From: Adiantum capillus-veneris
Taxonomy: Eukaryota > Streptophyta > Polypodiopsida > Polypodiales > Pteridaceae
Length of the DNA: 64,000 bases
Assembly: GCA_014529385.2 (NCBI GenBank)
Contig: CM043969.1
Location: 9,463,001-9,527,000 of the forward strand
Reading direction: 5' to 3'
Below, one piece after another: positions 30,971 through 42,892 of this stretch. The notes beneath the pieces were generated by a model that saw only the letters and a list, made by a program, of their open reading frames with translations, was not told where the DNA came from and did no database searches. How positions within the stretch are numbered: position 1 is the stretch's first letter; every line of letters starts with the position of its first letter. Both the position numbers and the translations under genes were made by a program.

Positions 30971-32764
30971 ATGGCTGAAAATAGTAAAGAGAGTGAAATT
31001 AATGTTGATAACTTTGATTTTGCTCATGAGCAAGCTACTAATGATGCTTCAATGCTTGTTAACTATCTTGTTTCTAGGCTTCAACAAGCCATGGGCAATC
31101 CATCTCTCCAAAGTGAAGTGCAACGGCAGCTCTGTGCTCACGGGATTCTCCAAGCTCATCACCATGATGAGAGAACACCTAGGAAGCCTCCTTGTGAGAC
31201 TCCCAAAAGAGGTCTCTCTCCGATTCGGGAAGAAGAAGAGAATCCATACGAAGGGCTCAAGAATTTACTTCTTGATGATGCATCTCCTTCCCAAAGGAGA
31301 ACTCAAGAGCCTCCATCGAAGGAACGAGAAAGAAGTGAGTCTCCCGCCACCTCGGCGGAGATGGCTCCACGAAGATGACAGGCTAAACGCTCTCCATCAC
31401 CACCAAAGCGGAGAAGACCATCACACTCTTCTCCGCGCCATAATTCAAAGAGGGATGATAAAAACCAAGAGAAGAAAAAGGCGAGAAAGAGGACACCCTC
31501 TTCTCCATCTTCTTCATCCTCTTCCTCTTATGAAAGTGATGGTAAAGACGACAAAGATCAAGACAAGAAAAAGGCGAGAAAGAGGTCACTCTCTTCTCCA
31601 CCTTCTTCAAATTCTTCACATTCTGAAGAAAGTGATGGTGCAACCTTTGAACCATCAAAAAGAAGAGGCCATAGGAAATCCTATTCCGCATGGAAGAGGT
31701 CATCCAAGCTGAAGAAATTCAAAGAGGGAGGGAAGAGCATCTCTTTCCTTACCTATGATGGTACCTTTGGTGCTACGGACAAAGTCTTGGCCTTTATCCA
31801 GCAATTCGATGCGGCGTTTGGAGATGAGGGCTTCACAAAGTCCTCTAAGCTATGCCATGTAGCTATGCACTTTCAAAAGTCCTCCAGGCAATGGTGTTCT
31901 AGCCTACGAGCCAACAGTGAAGCTCCACAAACATGGAAATCTTTAAGAGCTTCCATTATGAAGCAGTTTTTGGCCACCGATGCCAAAGAAAAATTACTCA
32001 CCGAATGGCGAAGTTTAAATCTCTCTCCCAATGAATCCATCCACAAATATGTAGACAAGTTTTGGGACCTACAACTCAAAGCCATTGTCTTTAAAAAGTT
32101 GGATTTTGGAGAGCAAAAGCAACAATTTTGTGCGGGCTTATTAAACGAAGAAATGGCGGAGTATGTCAACTCCCAAAGGCCACGTACCATATCGACGGTA
32201 ATACACCATACTATGGTGGCCTCACGAATCAATTTCCAAACGAGGGCTAAAAGAAATAATAAGCCCCCGGAAAACAAGGGTTCCAATGAGCCTAAGGGGA
32301 AGGACAATGTCCAAAAGTCTCCTAAGGGCAACTCCAACAAAGCTAAAGAGAAGGGAGTTTACAAAGGTAAGAACAAACTCTCTCCTGAAGAGCTTGAGCA
32401 TTATCGCAAGGATAACCGGTGTTTCAAGTGCGGCGAAAAAGGGCATGCGTACCGTGCTTGTCCCCAAAAGAACAACCGCCAAGATCCTCCTAGAGCTTCC
32501 TTGGTTGAAATCCAAGAGGAGGAGACTCACCAAACTCATCACAAAGGATCTCCTCTATGCCATGCTTGGGGAAAGGTAAGAGAACATGATGCTTTTATTC
32601 TCTTTGACCCTGGTTCTATAGAGTTGGCCACCAAGCTAGGCATACAATCCTACGAGATGGGAGATGTCCTACCCGCAAACAGTGCCTTCAAGAGGCAAGA
32701 AGCTTCATTCACTCCCTTAATCGGGAAATTGAGGCTTCATGTCCAAGGCTATGTGGACAAATAG
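30971..32764 (+). pseudogene. gag: Gag and truncated protease of element B
   Basis: ATG at 30971 (MAENSKESEINVDNFDF). One frame through 32761 with a single TGA at 31376-31378 (probably from CGA), then TAG at 32762-32764. Order: acidic N-terminus; Arg/Ser-rich repeats (KKKARKRTPSSPSSSS and KKKARKRSLSSPPSS); Gag core about 260-430 (SFLTYDGTFGATDKVLAFIQ, SSRQWCSSLRANSEAP); zinc knuckle CFKCGEKGHAYRAC near 488; protease start FILFDPGSIELATKLG. The active site reads D-P-G, and the expected residues after it (usual chromovirus pattern, before ELA-KLG) are missing. Protease is thus likely inactive. Confidence 0.9.
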
Positions 32765-34958
32765 GACTTCTTTATCTCTCCTCTCAAGCATGAGGATGTA
32801 ATCCTAGGGGCACCATGGTTTGACCGCCTGGCTGCCGATGTTAAATTTCCTGAAAGGAGAATCTCCTTTAAGTTCAGGGAAAAAGACATGTATATAGATG
32901 CTAAGGAAATGGGTAACACTATCCCCATTGTACATACACCAGCTTTCAACAAGTCAATAAAGAGATCTATTTCCGTGTACATGATTTTTGTTAAAGATTC
33001 TCAAAATGAACCTAATGCTTTAACAAAAGAAAATAAAAGCAACCAAAAGGAATTAGAGTTATCCAACTTTCTCAAGGGGTTTCAAGATGTTTTTATTGAC
33101 GACATCCCTTGTGAGCTACCTCCTAAACGAGGTAATGATGACCATGCAATTGAACTTCTTCTAGGAAGTTCACCGCCTAACAAACCTCCTTATAGAGTTT
33201 CTCACGCTCAACAAGAGGAGATTATGCGGCAAGTGCATGAGTTAGTTGAGAAGGGCATGGTTAGGCCTAGCTCATCTCCATTTTGCTCACCTGTGCTATT
33301 AGTGCAAAAGAAAGATGGCACATATCGTATGTGTGTTGACTATAGAGCACTAAATAGGATCACTATCAAAAATAGGTTTCTCGTTCCACGGGTAGAAGAC
33401 CTATTTGTTAAGCTACAAGGATCGACCTACTTTTGTAGGATTGACCTTAAAAGTGGCTATCATCAAATAAGGATAGTTGATCAAGATATTGTAAAGACCG
33501 CATTTCACACCACATTTGGTCTTTATGAATACATTGTCATGCCTTTTGGCTTGACCAATGCCAGCCACATTCAACCGCTTGATGGAGAAGCTGTTCAAGC
33601 CTCATCGAACCTTCACTGGAGTGTTCTTTGATGATATTATCATCTACTCTAATTCATTAGACGAACACAGGAAACATCTCCAGGTAATATTTCAAGTTTT
33701 GAGAGAGAATAAACTCTATGTTAATAGAAAGATAAGTGAATTTTTCTTGCAAGAGATTCAATATTTAGGTCATATTATCTCTCAAGATGGCATCCAAATG
33801 GATCCATCAAAGTTAGAGGTAATAAAAGGATGGCCTAAACCAAGGAATCTTCATGAACTAAGAAGCTTTATAGGTATGTGTGCATACTATAGACGCTTCA
33901 TAGAAAAGTTCTCACAAATTGCAGGACCATTACATGACCTAACAAAGAAAAGCGTTAGGTATACATGGTCTTCTAAGGAGAACAATGCTTTCGAAAAGCT
34001 TATCTCTCAACGTGTGCTTACACTACCGGATCTCTCAAAACCATTTGAGGTCCAATGTGATGCTTGTGGTGATTGCCTTGGAGCTGTTTTGCTCCAAGAA
34101 GGACACGCCATAGGCTACGAGAGTCGAAGGCTCGACCCTGTTGAGCAAGCTCTAGGCATATACGAAAAGGAACTCCTTGTAGTTCTACATGCCTTAGACT
34201 CATGGAAGCACTATTTATTGGGGACTCCTTTCATTCTGCGAACGGATCACCAAAGTCTTAAGTACTTCATGACGCAGACCAAGCTCTCCGACAAACAAAT
34301 GAGGTGGGCAAATTTCCTTTCACAATTTCATTTTCATATTGCTCACATTGCTGGCAAGCATAATCAAGTAGCTGATGCACTCTCAAGACGACCGAGAGTG
34401 AATGCGGTTTCCATAGACACTCACAATGATCTATCTTCAATGATAGATGAGTACGCTAGTGATCCCGATTATAGAGATGTGATTTCAGCCCTTGCATTAG
34501 GGAAGAAAGAAGAACCATTTCCTTTACAAGATGGTTATCTTCTCTATGGCAATAGACTATGCGTTACTAACTCACTATGTGAGAAAGTAATGTATGAATC
34601 TCATGCTCCACCGTATGCGGGGCATAGAGGGATTCAGTCTACCTTAAAGGGAATTGAAACATATTTCTATTGGCCTACCATGAAAGTGAACATACAAGAG
34701 TATGTTTCTAAATGTGTGGTTTTCCAAAAGACAAAATTTGATAGAGGGAAGCAACTTGGATTGCTTCAACCCTTGCCAATTCCTAATTCACCATGGGAGA
34801 GCATATCCATGGATTTTATCTTTGGATTGCCTAAGTCTATCCATGGGAATACGGGAATATGGACGATAGTAGACAGGTTCAGCAAACAAGCTCATTTTAT
34901 ACCTGTCAAAAAGACTATCAAAGCCCATCAAATGGCAACCCTCTTCATTTCATAAATT
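32765..34958 (+). pseudogene. pol: RT, RNase H and integrase N-half of element B
   Basis: After TAG the same frame continues [19 protein letters not shown] (end of PR), then [35 protein letters not shown] and MPFGLTNA. A small deletion near 33562 shifts the frame into [13 protein letters not shown] and FFDDIIIYS (catalytic). RNase H has FEVQCDACGDCLGAVLLQE and TDHQSLKYFM. Integrase has HAPPYAGHRGIQSTLKG and an HHCC finger whose last Cys is Phe (CVVF), and the first catalytic Asp in SMDFIFGLP. Stop at 34953-34955. Confidence 0.92.
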
Positions 34959-35760
34959 CTCAAGTACCATGGCTTGCGAATTTAGGAACAAGACTAAACT
35001 TCTCTTCGGCCTATCATCCACAAACGGATGGCCAAAGTGAAATAGCTAACCTAACAATTCTCGATCTACTAAAAGCCTATGTAACGGAAGTAGATCAAAG
35101 ATCCCAATGGGAGAAGTACTTACCCTTAGTGGAGTATGCTTACAATAACATTGTACATACTTCCACGGGAAAAGCACCTTTCGAGGTAATTGAGGGAAGA
35201 TCAAAAAGTCCCTTGCTACTTAAGGTACATATCTCTATCTCACAGCAAAGGCAAAAGGTTGCTATTGACACAAGCACATAAGAGCCCAAGACTTTAAAGA
35301 AAATGATTGGGTCTTGTTAAAGTTTCCCAAGGCTCGATTAAGGCACATGACGGGCAAGAATCCAATGGGCCACCAAAAGTACTATGCTAAACTAGCAAAA
35401 AGGTACTATGGTCCCTTCCAGATTCTTAGGCCAATCAATGAGATGGCCTATCAACTCAAGTTTCCCAATCATTGGCTCATACACAATGCTTTCCATGTGA
35501 GCCTATTAAAGCCTTACAAAGGAGAGCCACCTCAAGAACCAACTATTGAAGACCCACCGGAGATCGAGGACCAAGAGGAGGTGCTGCAGCCCGAGTCCAT
35601 TCTCCGACATGAAGACAAGGTATTAAGAGGCGGTAAGACTATCCTACAATATCTTATTAAGTTTAATAATTATCCTTTTGAAGATGCTAGATGGATGCAA
35701 GGCATACAATTAAACGATAACCTAAACCTTGTCAATGCTTACAATGCTTCCCAAGAGTAA
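34959..35760 (+). pseudogene. Integrase C-half and chromodomain of element B
   Basis: 34859-35281 reads LGTRLNFSSAYHPQTDGQSE, with the catalytic Glu, directly after LKYHGL. The segment with the second catalytic Asp (normally SDRD) is deleted, so IN cannot be active. 35314-35760 continues LLKFPKARLRHMTGKNP, YYGPFQILRPINEMAYQLKF (GPF/Y module) and a chromodomain-like end (VLQPESILRHEDKVLRG, then YLIKFNNYPFEDARWM). Chromodomains guide integration to modified chromatin. The break near 35281 is another frameshift. Confidence 0.88.
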
Positions 35761-36103
35761 GAAAATGTACAAAATGTTAAAAATGAACGAAGTTTTTTGT
35801 CTTATAAGACTCTCTTTTTCTTTATTGTGCACAAAAATGAAGTAGTATGCATGCTTAGATAAAGTTTGCGGAGACGACGTCTCCCAAACACCAAGTAGAG
35901 CTTCTCACTCTACTATGGAAGACCGATAGGACTAATGTGCTGACATGCTTGCGGCAGCCTCAGGCTCTCAAGCGCCAAATGGACTAGTCATCCATTGTGG
36001 AATGATGTCGTAGGGTAACATAGGGATCCTCTACCCGCTAAGAAAAGGACTCATGAATATGCTTTATCTTCTCTACACCATAGTCGAGGACGACTATGAT
36101 TTC
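35761..36103 (+). other. 3' noncoding region of element B
   Basis: Between the polyprotein stop and the PPT. Contains agtcgaggacgactatgat, typical of chromovirus 3' ends. No gene. Confidence 0.7.
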
Positions 36104-36116
36104 AAGAGAGAGGTAA
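36104..36116 (+). other. Polypurine tract of element B
   Basis: aagagagaggtaa immediately before the 3' LTR (tgtcataataatc). Confidence 0.8.
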
Positions 36117-37720
36117 TGTCATAATAATCAATATCTAATTATCTTAAATGATTTTCTCATGTTAAACTGATCATTTAATATGGGGAAGTGCCAGGGGAGA
36201 AAAAGCTAGAATATTGGTTAAGCTAGCAGACCGGCCACAGTAGGGATCCAAAAGAGGGAAAATAGGGATCCAAAGGGGGGGGCCATCTGCAGAAGAACCA
36301 TGTGCAACAATGGGCTAAAAAGACCCTAAGGTTCAGCCCATTAAGACTTTCAAAATGCTAAGGTTCCAAAATTCAAAGGTTGTGTCCAAAGGTCAACCTT
36401 AAGAGAATTGGATGCTTTGTGTGTGACCAAAAACGTCTTTGAATATCCCTACATAGGAGGGGGCGAGCCTAGCAAGTAGGGGATGAGAGAGAAGGCCACA
36501 CACACACACACACACAAGCTCCCTTTACACAAAGGGAATGAGGGACAAATGCCAGCTCCCTAGGCCAGATGCCCACAAGGTGTATCCAATTCCTATTGGA
36601 TGACCCTTGAAGTGGACCAATGAGAATTAGGCTAGAGTAAATTTAACCTAATTAATTTTAAAACACTCAATAAAAAGAACCAATGAAAATTAAGTCTCCT
36701 GGATGATTATTGGACAGCCCGTGAAGGGGTCGAATAGGAATTGAACAGCCCAATGGGCTACTTAATTCCTATTGGTCAGAATGGGGAAAGGTCCAATGGG
36801 GATTTAATTCATTTAAATCAATTAAGTTTAATTGATTAAGTTCTCACAAAAGGGGAAAGGGGGACACATGTCAGAAGGCTATCACTTATGATACTTAATA
36901 GCCATTAGCTTGACTTGGGGAGGTCCAATGGGGAGACTTCAAGAGCAAATAGCAAGAGGGCTCGCCCAAGAGAGAGAGGGGGCTGATTTTTGCAAGGCAT
37001 TATCACACACACACTGACACAATCTCATGTGTGAAGAAAGAGAAGACTATCTCTTCCCAAGCTTTAATGGAGAGCTCATCACCTACTCCAAGCTTGTGAG
37101 ATGGAAGCCTACATCGACACACTCTTGGCTTGTGGATGCAAATCCAACCAAGAGCCAAGATTCAATGCATGCTCATCTCCTCTTTCAATCTAATTACTAA
37201 GCTAAAGCTATGCTAATATGAGTGATTATGTGAGGATATGTACATCTTTCTCGTAAGATACTCCTTCTTCCTCTCAATCTACTCTCATACACTGCTAGCT
37301 CTCACCATCTTCGAAGGTGTGTGAGGTCTTGGGTCTGAGAACAGGGATAATTAAAGTTGTGTTTACTAATTGTTTTGCTTAGTGCATGAAGCTTTCATCT
37401 TCATTGCACTAGCTAGTCTTGAAGGAACTCAAAGAATTGTATTGTACAATGTCTCTCTTGATGGGAGAAACCATAATACAAAGTCTTTTGGAGGGGGGAC
37501 CGGCTCCATGCAAATCCGGTCCTCAATTGTTGTCAATAGCTTAATTTCTCTCTCTTTTGAAAGTATTGTTGATGCTATCTAACTAGGTGTTATGCTTTTT
37601 GTTGCTCTCTCCACCCAAGCACTCTTGTAATTCTCATTAGGAATCTATTCTAATGAAATGCCCACTATGTTCATGCTAATTTCCGCTACACACAAGTTTT
37701 TTAGGCCATTAAATGTTACA
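36117..37720 (+). repeat. 3' LTR of element B (1,604 bp)
   Basis: tgtcataataatc...aaatgttaca, highly similar to 28911-30553, with a shorter CA tract at 36497-36516 and the same hairpin at 37497-37522. Confidence 0.93.
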
Positions 37721-37725
37721 TAGCA
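37721..37725. other. Target-site duplication of element B, right copy (tagca)
   Basis: Matches 28906-28910. Confidence 0.92.
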
Positions 37726-37895
37726 CTTGCAATCAGCATGTCATCAACATACAACATTTGGATAATGAACTTCTTATTTTCCAAATTCTTTGTGTAGATG
37801 CAGTGATTTGAGTTCAATCTTCTAAATCCGTGATCCAACATCCATCGATCGAACTTCAAGTACCACTATTTTGATGCTTTTTTTAAACCATAAAA
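37726..37895 (-). pseudogene. Copia RT, middle part (catalytic site)
   Basis: Minus strand: GLKKASK, stop, WYLKFDRWMLDHGFRRLNSN, HCIYTKNLENKKFIIQ, then the Copia catalytic site YVDDM followed by LIASA. It links LKKSLY (41300) with NMQDIKDLKEELSK (28900), showing that two later insertions split one RT gene. Confidence 0.9.
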
Positions 37896-38149
37896 TGAGA
37901 GATACCCCTCCCCAGGGGTCTATGCACAAAACTTTTATACAATCTCAATATACATAAGAGTTGCGAAAGTGTTTGCATAGGGGAGGAGCTCTCAACGCCC
38001 AACCAAGCATGGAGTTTAGGCCATGAGCCGAACTGCATCCAGAGGTACCTAGCGACTAGTGCTACCCCTGAATGGGTGTTATGAATGAAAGTGTACTCAA
38101 TAAAGAATATGACATTGTGGAGGGTGAATATATGTGTACACCGCGTTGC

Positions 38150-38153
<4 letters not shown>

Positions 38154-38222
<69 letters not shown>
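38154..38222 (+). repeat. GA microsatellite
   Basis: About 69 bp of pure GA within the 3.39-kb insertion. Confidence 0.95.
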
Positions 38223-38227
<5 letters not shown>

Positions 38228-40807
38228 AGTGGAGGGTGAAATAGACTGCACAGAGAAATGAGAAATTGACAACAAAGAATATTTAAATGCCCATCTAAAT
38301 GGAACACGCAACCATGTATTAATGCAATGACAAAATCTGGGTATACCATAACATCAAACTAGCAAAGAACCATACCCTGTGTAGGGATCGACTGGTCCAT
38401 CCATCCACTTCCGCTCTACTACGGACAGAGAGAATTTCACTTCGCCGGGAGCGAGCCAGAACACCTCCATCCTACCTGAGCCAGACATAGGTGAGGCTGC
38501 TTAGCCTCCCTCCATGAACCCGAGCTTTGAAAGGATCCCAAATACCAGCAGGTGGTACGGTATCAACACCAACCATACCAGTTTAGGCGCCCCGCCTCTT
38601 TGATGCCCAGCACTGGGTATTTAGGCAAAGCCAAGGCAAGATCCTCTATGTGTTAGCCATGTAGTTCATTCAACCCCCGACGCACTAAACCGTGTAAATG
38701 AGCCTAACAAAAGAAGAAGACCTAGGCAACACCCCCGATCCAGCAAAGCCTCAGTTCAGCGACCCTTTAGTCTAAGGCTAAGCGATGTAGGTGATCCTAG
38801 TCTTGTAGCGACGCTGCCATGAGAAACATAACACATGATTCCAATCACAATAGCACTTCCCAGATGCACAAACAATCCTTTTCCAAACAGTTAGACTGTA
38901 CAGGGTCTCTACCCTTACACGTCTACCATAAACCATCTTGATCACTTCATGATCCAATCCAAAAACCATAAACCATAAACCATAATCCAATCACATCACA
39001 CGAGTGAGCTCTCCACCCTACTTGGGTGAGGCACGACCAATCCTGTATAACCACTTTAGAACATAACATGGCTGCAAAAATCTCGGCAACATAACCCAAT
39101 CCAAAAAAAAAAACCATAAGCCGCACCGGCTGCCACCATAAAGTATCAACCATAATACATGAGGGAATTTCATCCCTTAACCATAAATCATAATCACACG
39201 GAACCAACTCCCACACTTGAGTTTGACATATCCCCTACAATCAATCGGAGTCTACACACATGTGACCCTTAAGATGTGATTCTTTCATGCATAAAAAGAG
39301 TCCTACCAGCGATTAATCATGATATAAAAATCCAATTTTTGACAACATTCAACCATGCAAAATTGATGCATCACATCTGCACTTCACCATTCTAGCACAT
39401 AGAGCTAGTTTTGACCTAGAAAGGTGGAAGCAATCATAACCATGCATATGAGGAATCCACATCAATCCATGAGTTCCCATACATCATATGATAACATTCC
39501 AACACCATAAACATGATGCAAAACCACTCCGATCTTTAGGTCAACCATAAACCATAACTTCACACGTGCAAAAAACAACTTTTTGACATTTTCAGGAGCA
39601 TGCAAAACATGAAAATGAAAGTGTTTGAACTCAACCCAATGCATCAAGTATAGCTCTATAATGTAGACTATCACTCCATCACGTCATTTTGACCATATGA
39701 TACTCACACAACAAACAGTAACCCCAAAAGAAAGTCGCTTTATTCATATCTGCCTATGCGGTTCGGAATGTTTAACCCTATACTCTCATGTAAGTTTAGG
39801 GCCATCTAATAATTGAAATCAACTCACCAAAACAAACCATAAAACATATCAAAACGGATCGGTTAACTCACGATGTCATATGGTATCCCTCTTTGATAGC
39901 ACTCCTATGCGTGTAGGTAAAACTGATAATAGAGTGATTAATAACTCGCATTTTCGAAGTGATAACCGAGACCTAAATTCATTTATCATCAAGTTTCATC
40001 AAGCTTTTCAATTGGTTAAGTGGGTTTGTCCATCTAGTGAATCTATATAGTAGTTCTCCAAGGAGCCTGGAGTCAAAAAATTTGGTTGTGTAGTGGACAG
40101 CAATCTGTTTTTTTACCATATCTCTTAGCTCGTGCATGTTTTTCACATGATATATAAGAGATAAAATGTTCTAAATGATGTGTTTTATCTATGGTACAAA
40201 GGGTTCGGGCTGATTCATAACGGTTTGTGATTTATGACTAAAATAGTATTCCTACCGCTTCTATGACGTGAAACGAAAAGCACTTCTTTATGCACGTGCA
40301 TGACCATAATGCATCATGTGCATAAATCAACATGTAAAACATGATGAAACAATCTTGAGGAAACCTTGTATGTACTTGGTTAATCCATACATGCACTCGT
40401 ATGCGAAAGAACAATCACCGAGAGGGTGACTACGCAGAAAAACGACATAGAGAGAGAGAGAGAGAGATGATGACTATGGAGTTTATGGTTTCTCACCGTG
40501 CTTTCGAATCGATTTGGGGTTGTCAAAAGGCTTCTTTCTTTTCCGCAAGAGACCAGTGATGAGAGCTATATAGAGGTATCCCTCACGAAAACTTTCCGAG
40601 AGCATGTACACCGTGAAACGAGAGAGAAGATAATAAGCAAATAGAGAGAGTATCCTTCTTCTTCTTCTTCATGTGAGAAAAGAGTTTATGGAGATGGTGA
40701 TGAAGATCTTGCACCACTCCGTATAATAGATAAGTAATTTTGACGTCAAGGCAAGAGAGCTTTCGCGTTTGAGAGTGTATCTATCTCCTTAGTGAAAGAA
40801 GAGAGGT

Positions 40808-40817
40808 CTTTATATAG
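40808..40817 (-). promoter_or_regulatory. TATA box in the 3.39-kb insertion
   Basis: Minus strand ctatataaag, about 475 bp inside its 5' end, supporting an LTR promoter. Confidence 0.5.
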
Positions 40818-41289
40818 GCTCTCAAGGCCAAAAGCGCTAGCTAAGAATAGAGTGAGGCAAGGAGAGACAAGTTTGCGCACGTTCGTGGCTTACTAAAATA
40901 TTTTATTTTATTTTATTTTCGAGTTTTTTTTTCCTGAGGACACGGATTTCAAATGCGCGATTTAGAGACTCTAAGAAGAAGCTTGGCTTCCAAGAAAAGG
41001 GTTCTAAACTAAGCTCTTCCTCTCTTCTCTAAAAAGACTCTTTCTTTCCTAAAAACAAGCCTTTGCTTTTTGGTGGTCAACTCTCCCCCTTACCATTCAA
41101 TTTTTACATTAAATTTGACCATCCGAACAGTATCTAACCAACTAATGAAAACCATAGCTAGACTACACCACACCGTAACATCCGACATAATTATGACTTT
41201 CCAATACTATCAATCAAAATTCGACGAAATAGATATTGAAAGTTATTTTTCTTATTTTTAAAAGAGACCCAAAAATTGGGGATCTTACA

Positions 41290-41820
41290 TACAAGCTCTT
41301 CTTTAATCTGCAAACCATTTTCTCCTTACCTTTTACTTTATATCCCTTTGGTTGAAGCATGTAAATTTCCTCCTCTAAGTCACCATGAGGGAATGCCATA
41401 TTTACATCCATTTTCTCAAGATTTTAAATCATGAGCAGCCACAAGGCTAGCCTAATTGAGTTCATTTTTACAATGGAAAAAAATAGTTCATTGAAGTCAA
41501 TAGCTTTCTTTTGAGAAAACCCTTTAACCACAAGCCTGGACTTGTACTTTTCTTCCCACCTTCTTCTTCCTTCAACTTATACACCCATTTGTTTTATAGT
41601 GCCCGCTTATTTTTAGGCATCTCAACCAACTCTCATGTTTGGTTGCAATGTAATGAGTCCATCTCCACTTGCATGCTCTTCATCCATTCTTCTTTGGATT
41701 CGTGTTGCATAGCTTCTTTGTATGATTCTGGCTCTCTAGAATCTGAGACCAAGAGATGGGTGAAGGAAGGAACAAACCTTTCTAGAGGTCTACTTGCTCT
41801 TGTGGATCTTTGGGTAATAG
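41290..41820 (-). pseudogene. Copia RT, N-terminal part
   Basis: Minus strand: YKSRLVVKGFSQKKAIDFNE, then MDVNMAFPHGDLEEEIYMLQ, PKGYKVKGKEKMVCRLKKSL, then cut at Y by the insertion at 41289. Upstream codons to 41820 are decayed linker between IN and RT (LITLQPN, MDEEHA). Several stops. Confidence 0.85.
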
Positions 41821-42176
41821 GTTGAGGCTCCTCATTTGGTTCTTAGGGGGTGCACTATGTAATCATGTTAATGTATGACGTGAGTTCGAAAGGAGGGGTT
41901 TTAAAATGCAAAAATTTTATGCAATTTAATAGAGATACATTAAAACAAGGGGTTTTTATATTCAATTGTGAAAAAAATTCCTAAAATAAGCGGTCATTTT
42001 ATTTATTCAGACATGTTAAAAGACGGGGGTTTTTAATACCCTGCAAATGCACGTTATATAAGGAGTTACAAATTGGTGAACACCCTCAAGATTTGGTTGA
42101 TGTTGTGCATACCATTTGCACTCCTTGAGTCTTCACTATCCTCAAGCTCCATGTACTCATCGCCTATTTCTTTTGT
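41821..42176. other. Decayed IN-RT linker, possibly with a small insertion
   Basis: Noncoding, AT-rich. About 41846-42080 has no similarity to Copia that I can see and may be a small unidentified insertion. No clear terminal repeats. Confidence 0.35.
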
Positions 42177-42892
42177 TTATTTTCTTTCCAAGTAACCTTT
42201 GTACATATTTTGTTCATTGAAAATTACATCCCTACTTCTAAATATTTGACCATTTTCAGGATTCCATAGTAGGCAATACCCAAAGTCAGCTTCTCCATAG
42301 TCAATGAAGAAACACTTTTTGGACTTTCCATCTAAATGTGACCTTAGGCTTCTATCTATGTTCATGAAAGCCTCGCACCCAAACACTTTGAGGAATGCAT
42401 AATTCATCGGTTTACATGTCCATGCCTCTTCTGGAACTCCCCCATCCAATTCCATTGAGGGTGACCAATTAATCAAGTACACATACGTACTTACTGCTTT
42501 CGCCCAAAGCTCAAGTGGTAGGGCTGCATGTAGCCGCATGCTTCGTGCTCGCTTCATGACTGTTTTTCTCATTCTTTCAAAAATGCCATTTTGTTGAGTT
42601 GTCCTTGGGGTTGTACTTTGCCTCCGAATGCCATTGCTACCACAAAATCTTGGCTGTAATATTTGCTTCCCATGTCAAATCTGAAGCATTAAACCTTGGT
42701 ACCTGCTTCATTACTCACAAAGGATTTCCACCTTTGAAATATGGAAAATATATCGGATTTATTCTTCATTACATAAACCCATGTTTTCCTAATCGTATCC
42801 TCTATAAATGTTACATAGCACAATGAGCCACCAAGTGATGGTGTACTTGCAGGACCCCAAACATCAGAATGAACCAAGTCAAGTTTTTGCTT
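42177..42892 (-). pseudogene. Copia integrase
   Basis: 42877-42689 gives MVHSDVWGPASTPSLGGSLC (first catalytic Asp region) and YVTFIEDTIRKTWVYVMKNK. 42572-42177 gives MRLHAALPLELWAKAVSTYV, YLINWSPS and FLKVFGCEAFMNIDRS with CFFIDYGEADFGYCLLW, typical of the Copia IN C-terminal region. The second Asp segment is lost in the 42600-42690 gap. At 42893 it ends abruptly against the copy-3 protease; Copia Gag and PR are absent. Confidence 0.88.

Larger units (their letters stand above)
28911..37720 (+). mobile_element. Element B: 8.81-kb chromovirus-type Ty3/Gypsy element
   Basis: LTRs of 1,643 and 1,604 bp, TSD tagca, initiator-Met primer site at 30555-30566, PPT at 36104-36116, and Gag, PR, RT, RNase H, IN and chromodomain in standard chromovirus order on the plus strand. 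It is inserted inside the RT of the minus-strand Copia element. The LTRs are nearly identical apart from a CA-repeat difference, yet the coding region has stops, a frameshift and deletions in PR and IN. B was therefore probably mobilised in trans by a competent relative. Confidence 0.93.
37896..41289 (-). mobile_element. 3.39-kb TG...CA insertion in the Copia RT, probably a giant solo LTR
   Basis: Read minus, it starts tgtaagatccccaattt and ends ggggtatctctca. Flanking 5-mers are taaaa (37891-37895) and tacaa (41290-41294), and the Copia reading (SLY-GLK) shows tacaa was the original target, so this is a TSD with one mutation. No internal LTR edge, primer site, PPT or protein motif is visible. 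A TATA box is at 40817-40808 (minus ctatataaag). Start tgtaagatcccc is like Tekay-type chromovirus LTRs. A deleted non-autonomous element is the alternative. Confidence 0.65.

Noticed and set aside
38965..38990. Short ataaacc repeats as telomere-like sequence
   Set aside because: The unit is not the plant telomere heptamer and only about three copies occur.
38778..39674. Minus-strand ORFs in the 3.39-kb insertion
   Set aside because: Short, Trp/Tyr/Val-rich from an accataaaccat repeat theme, no family resemblance and no frame continuity.
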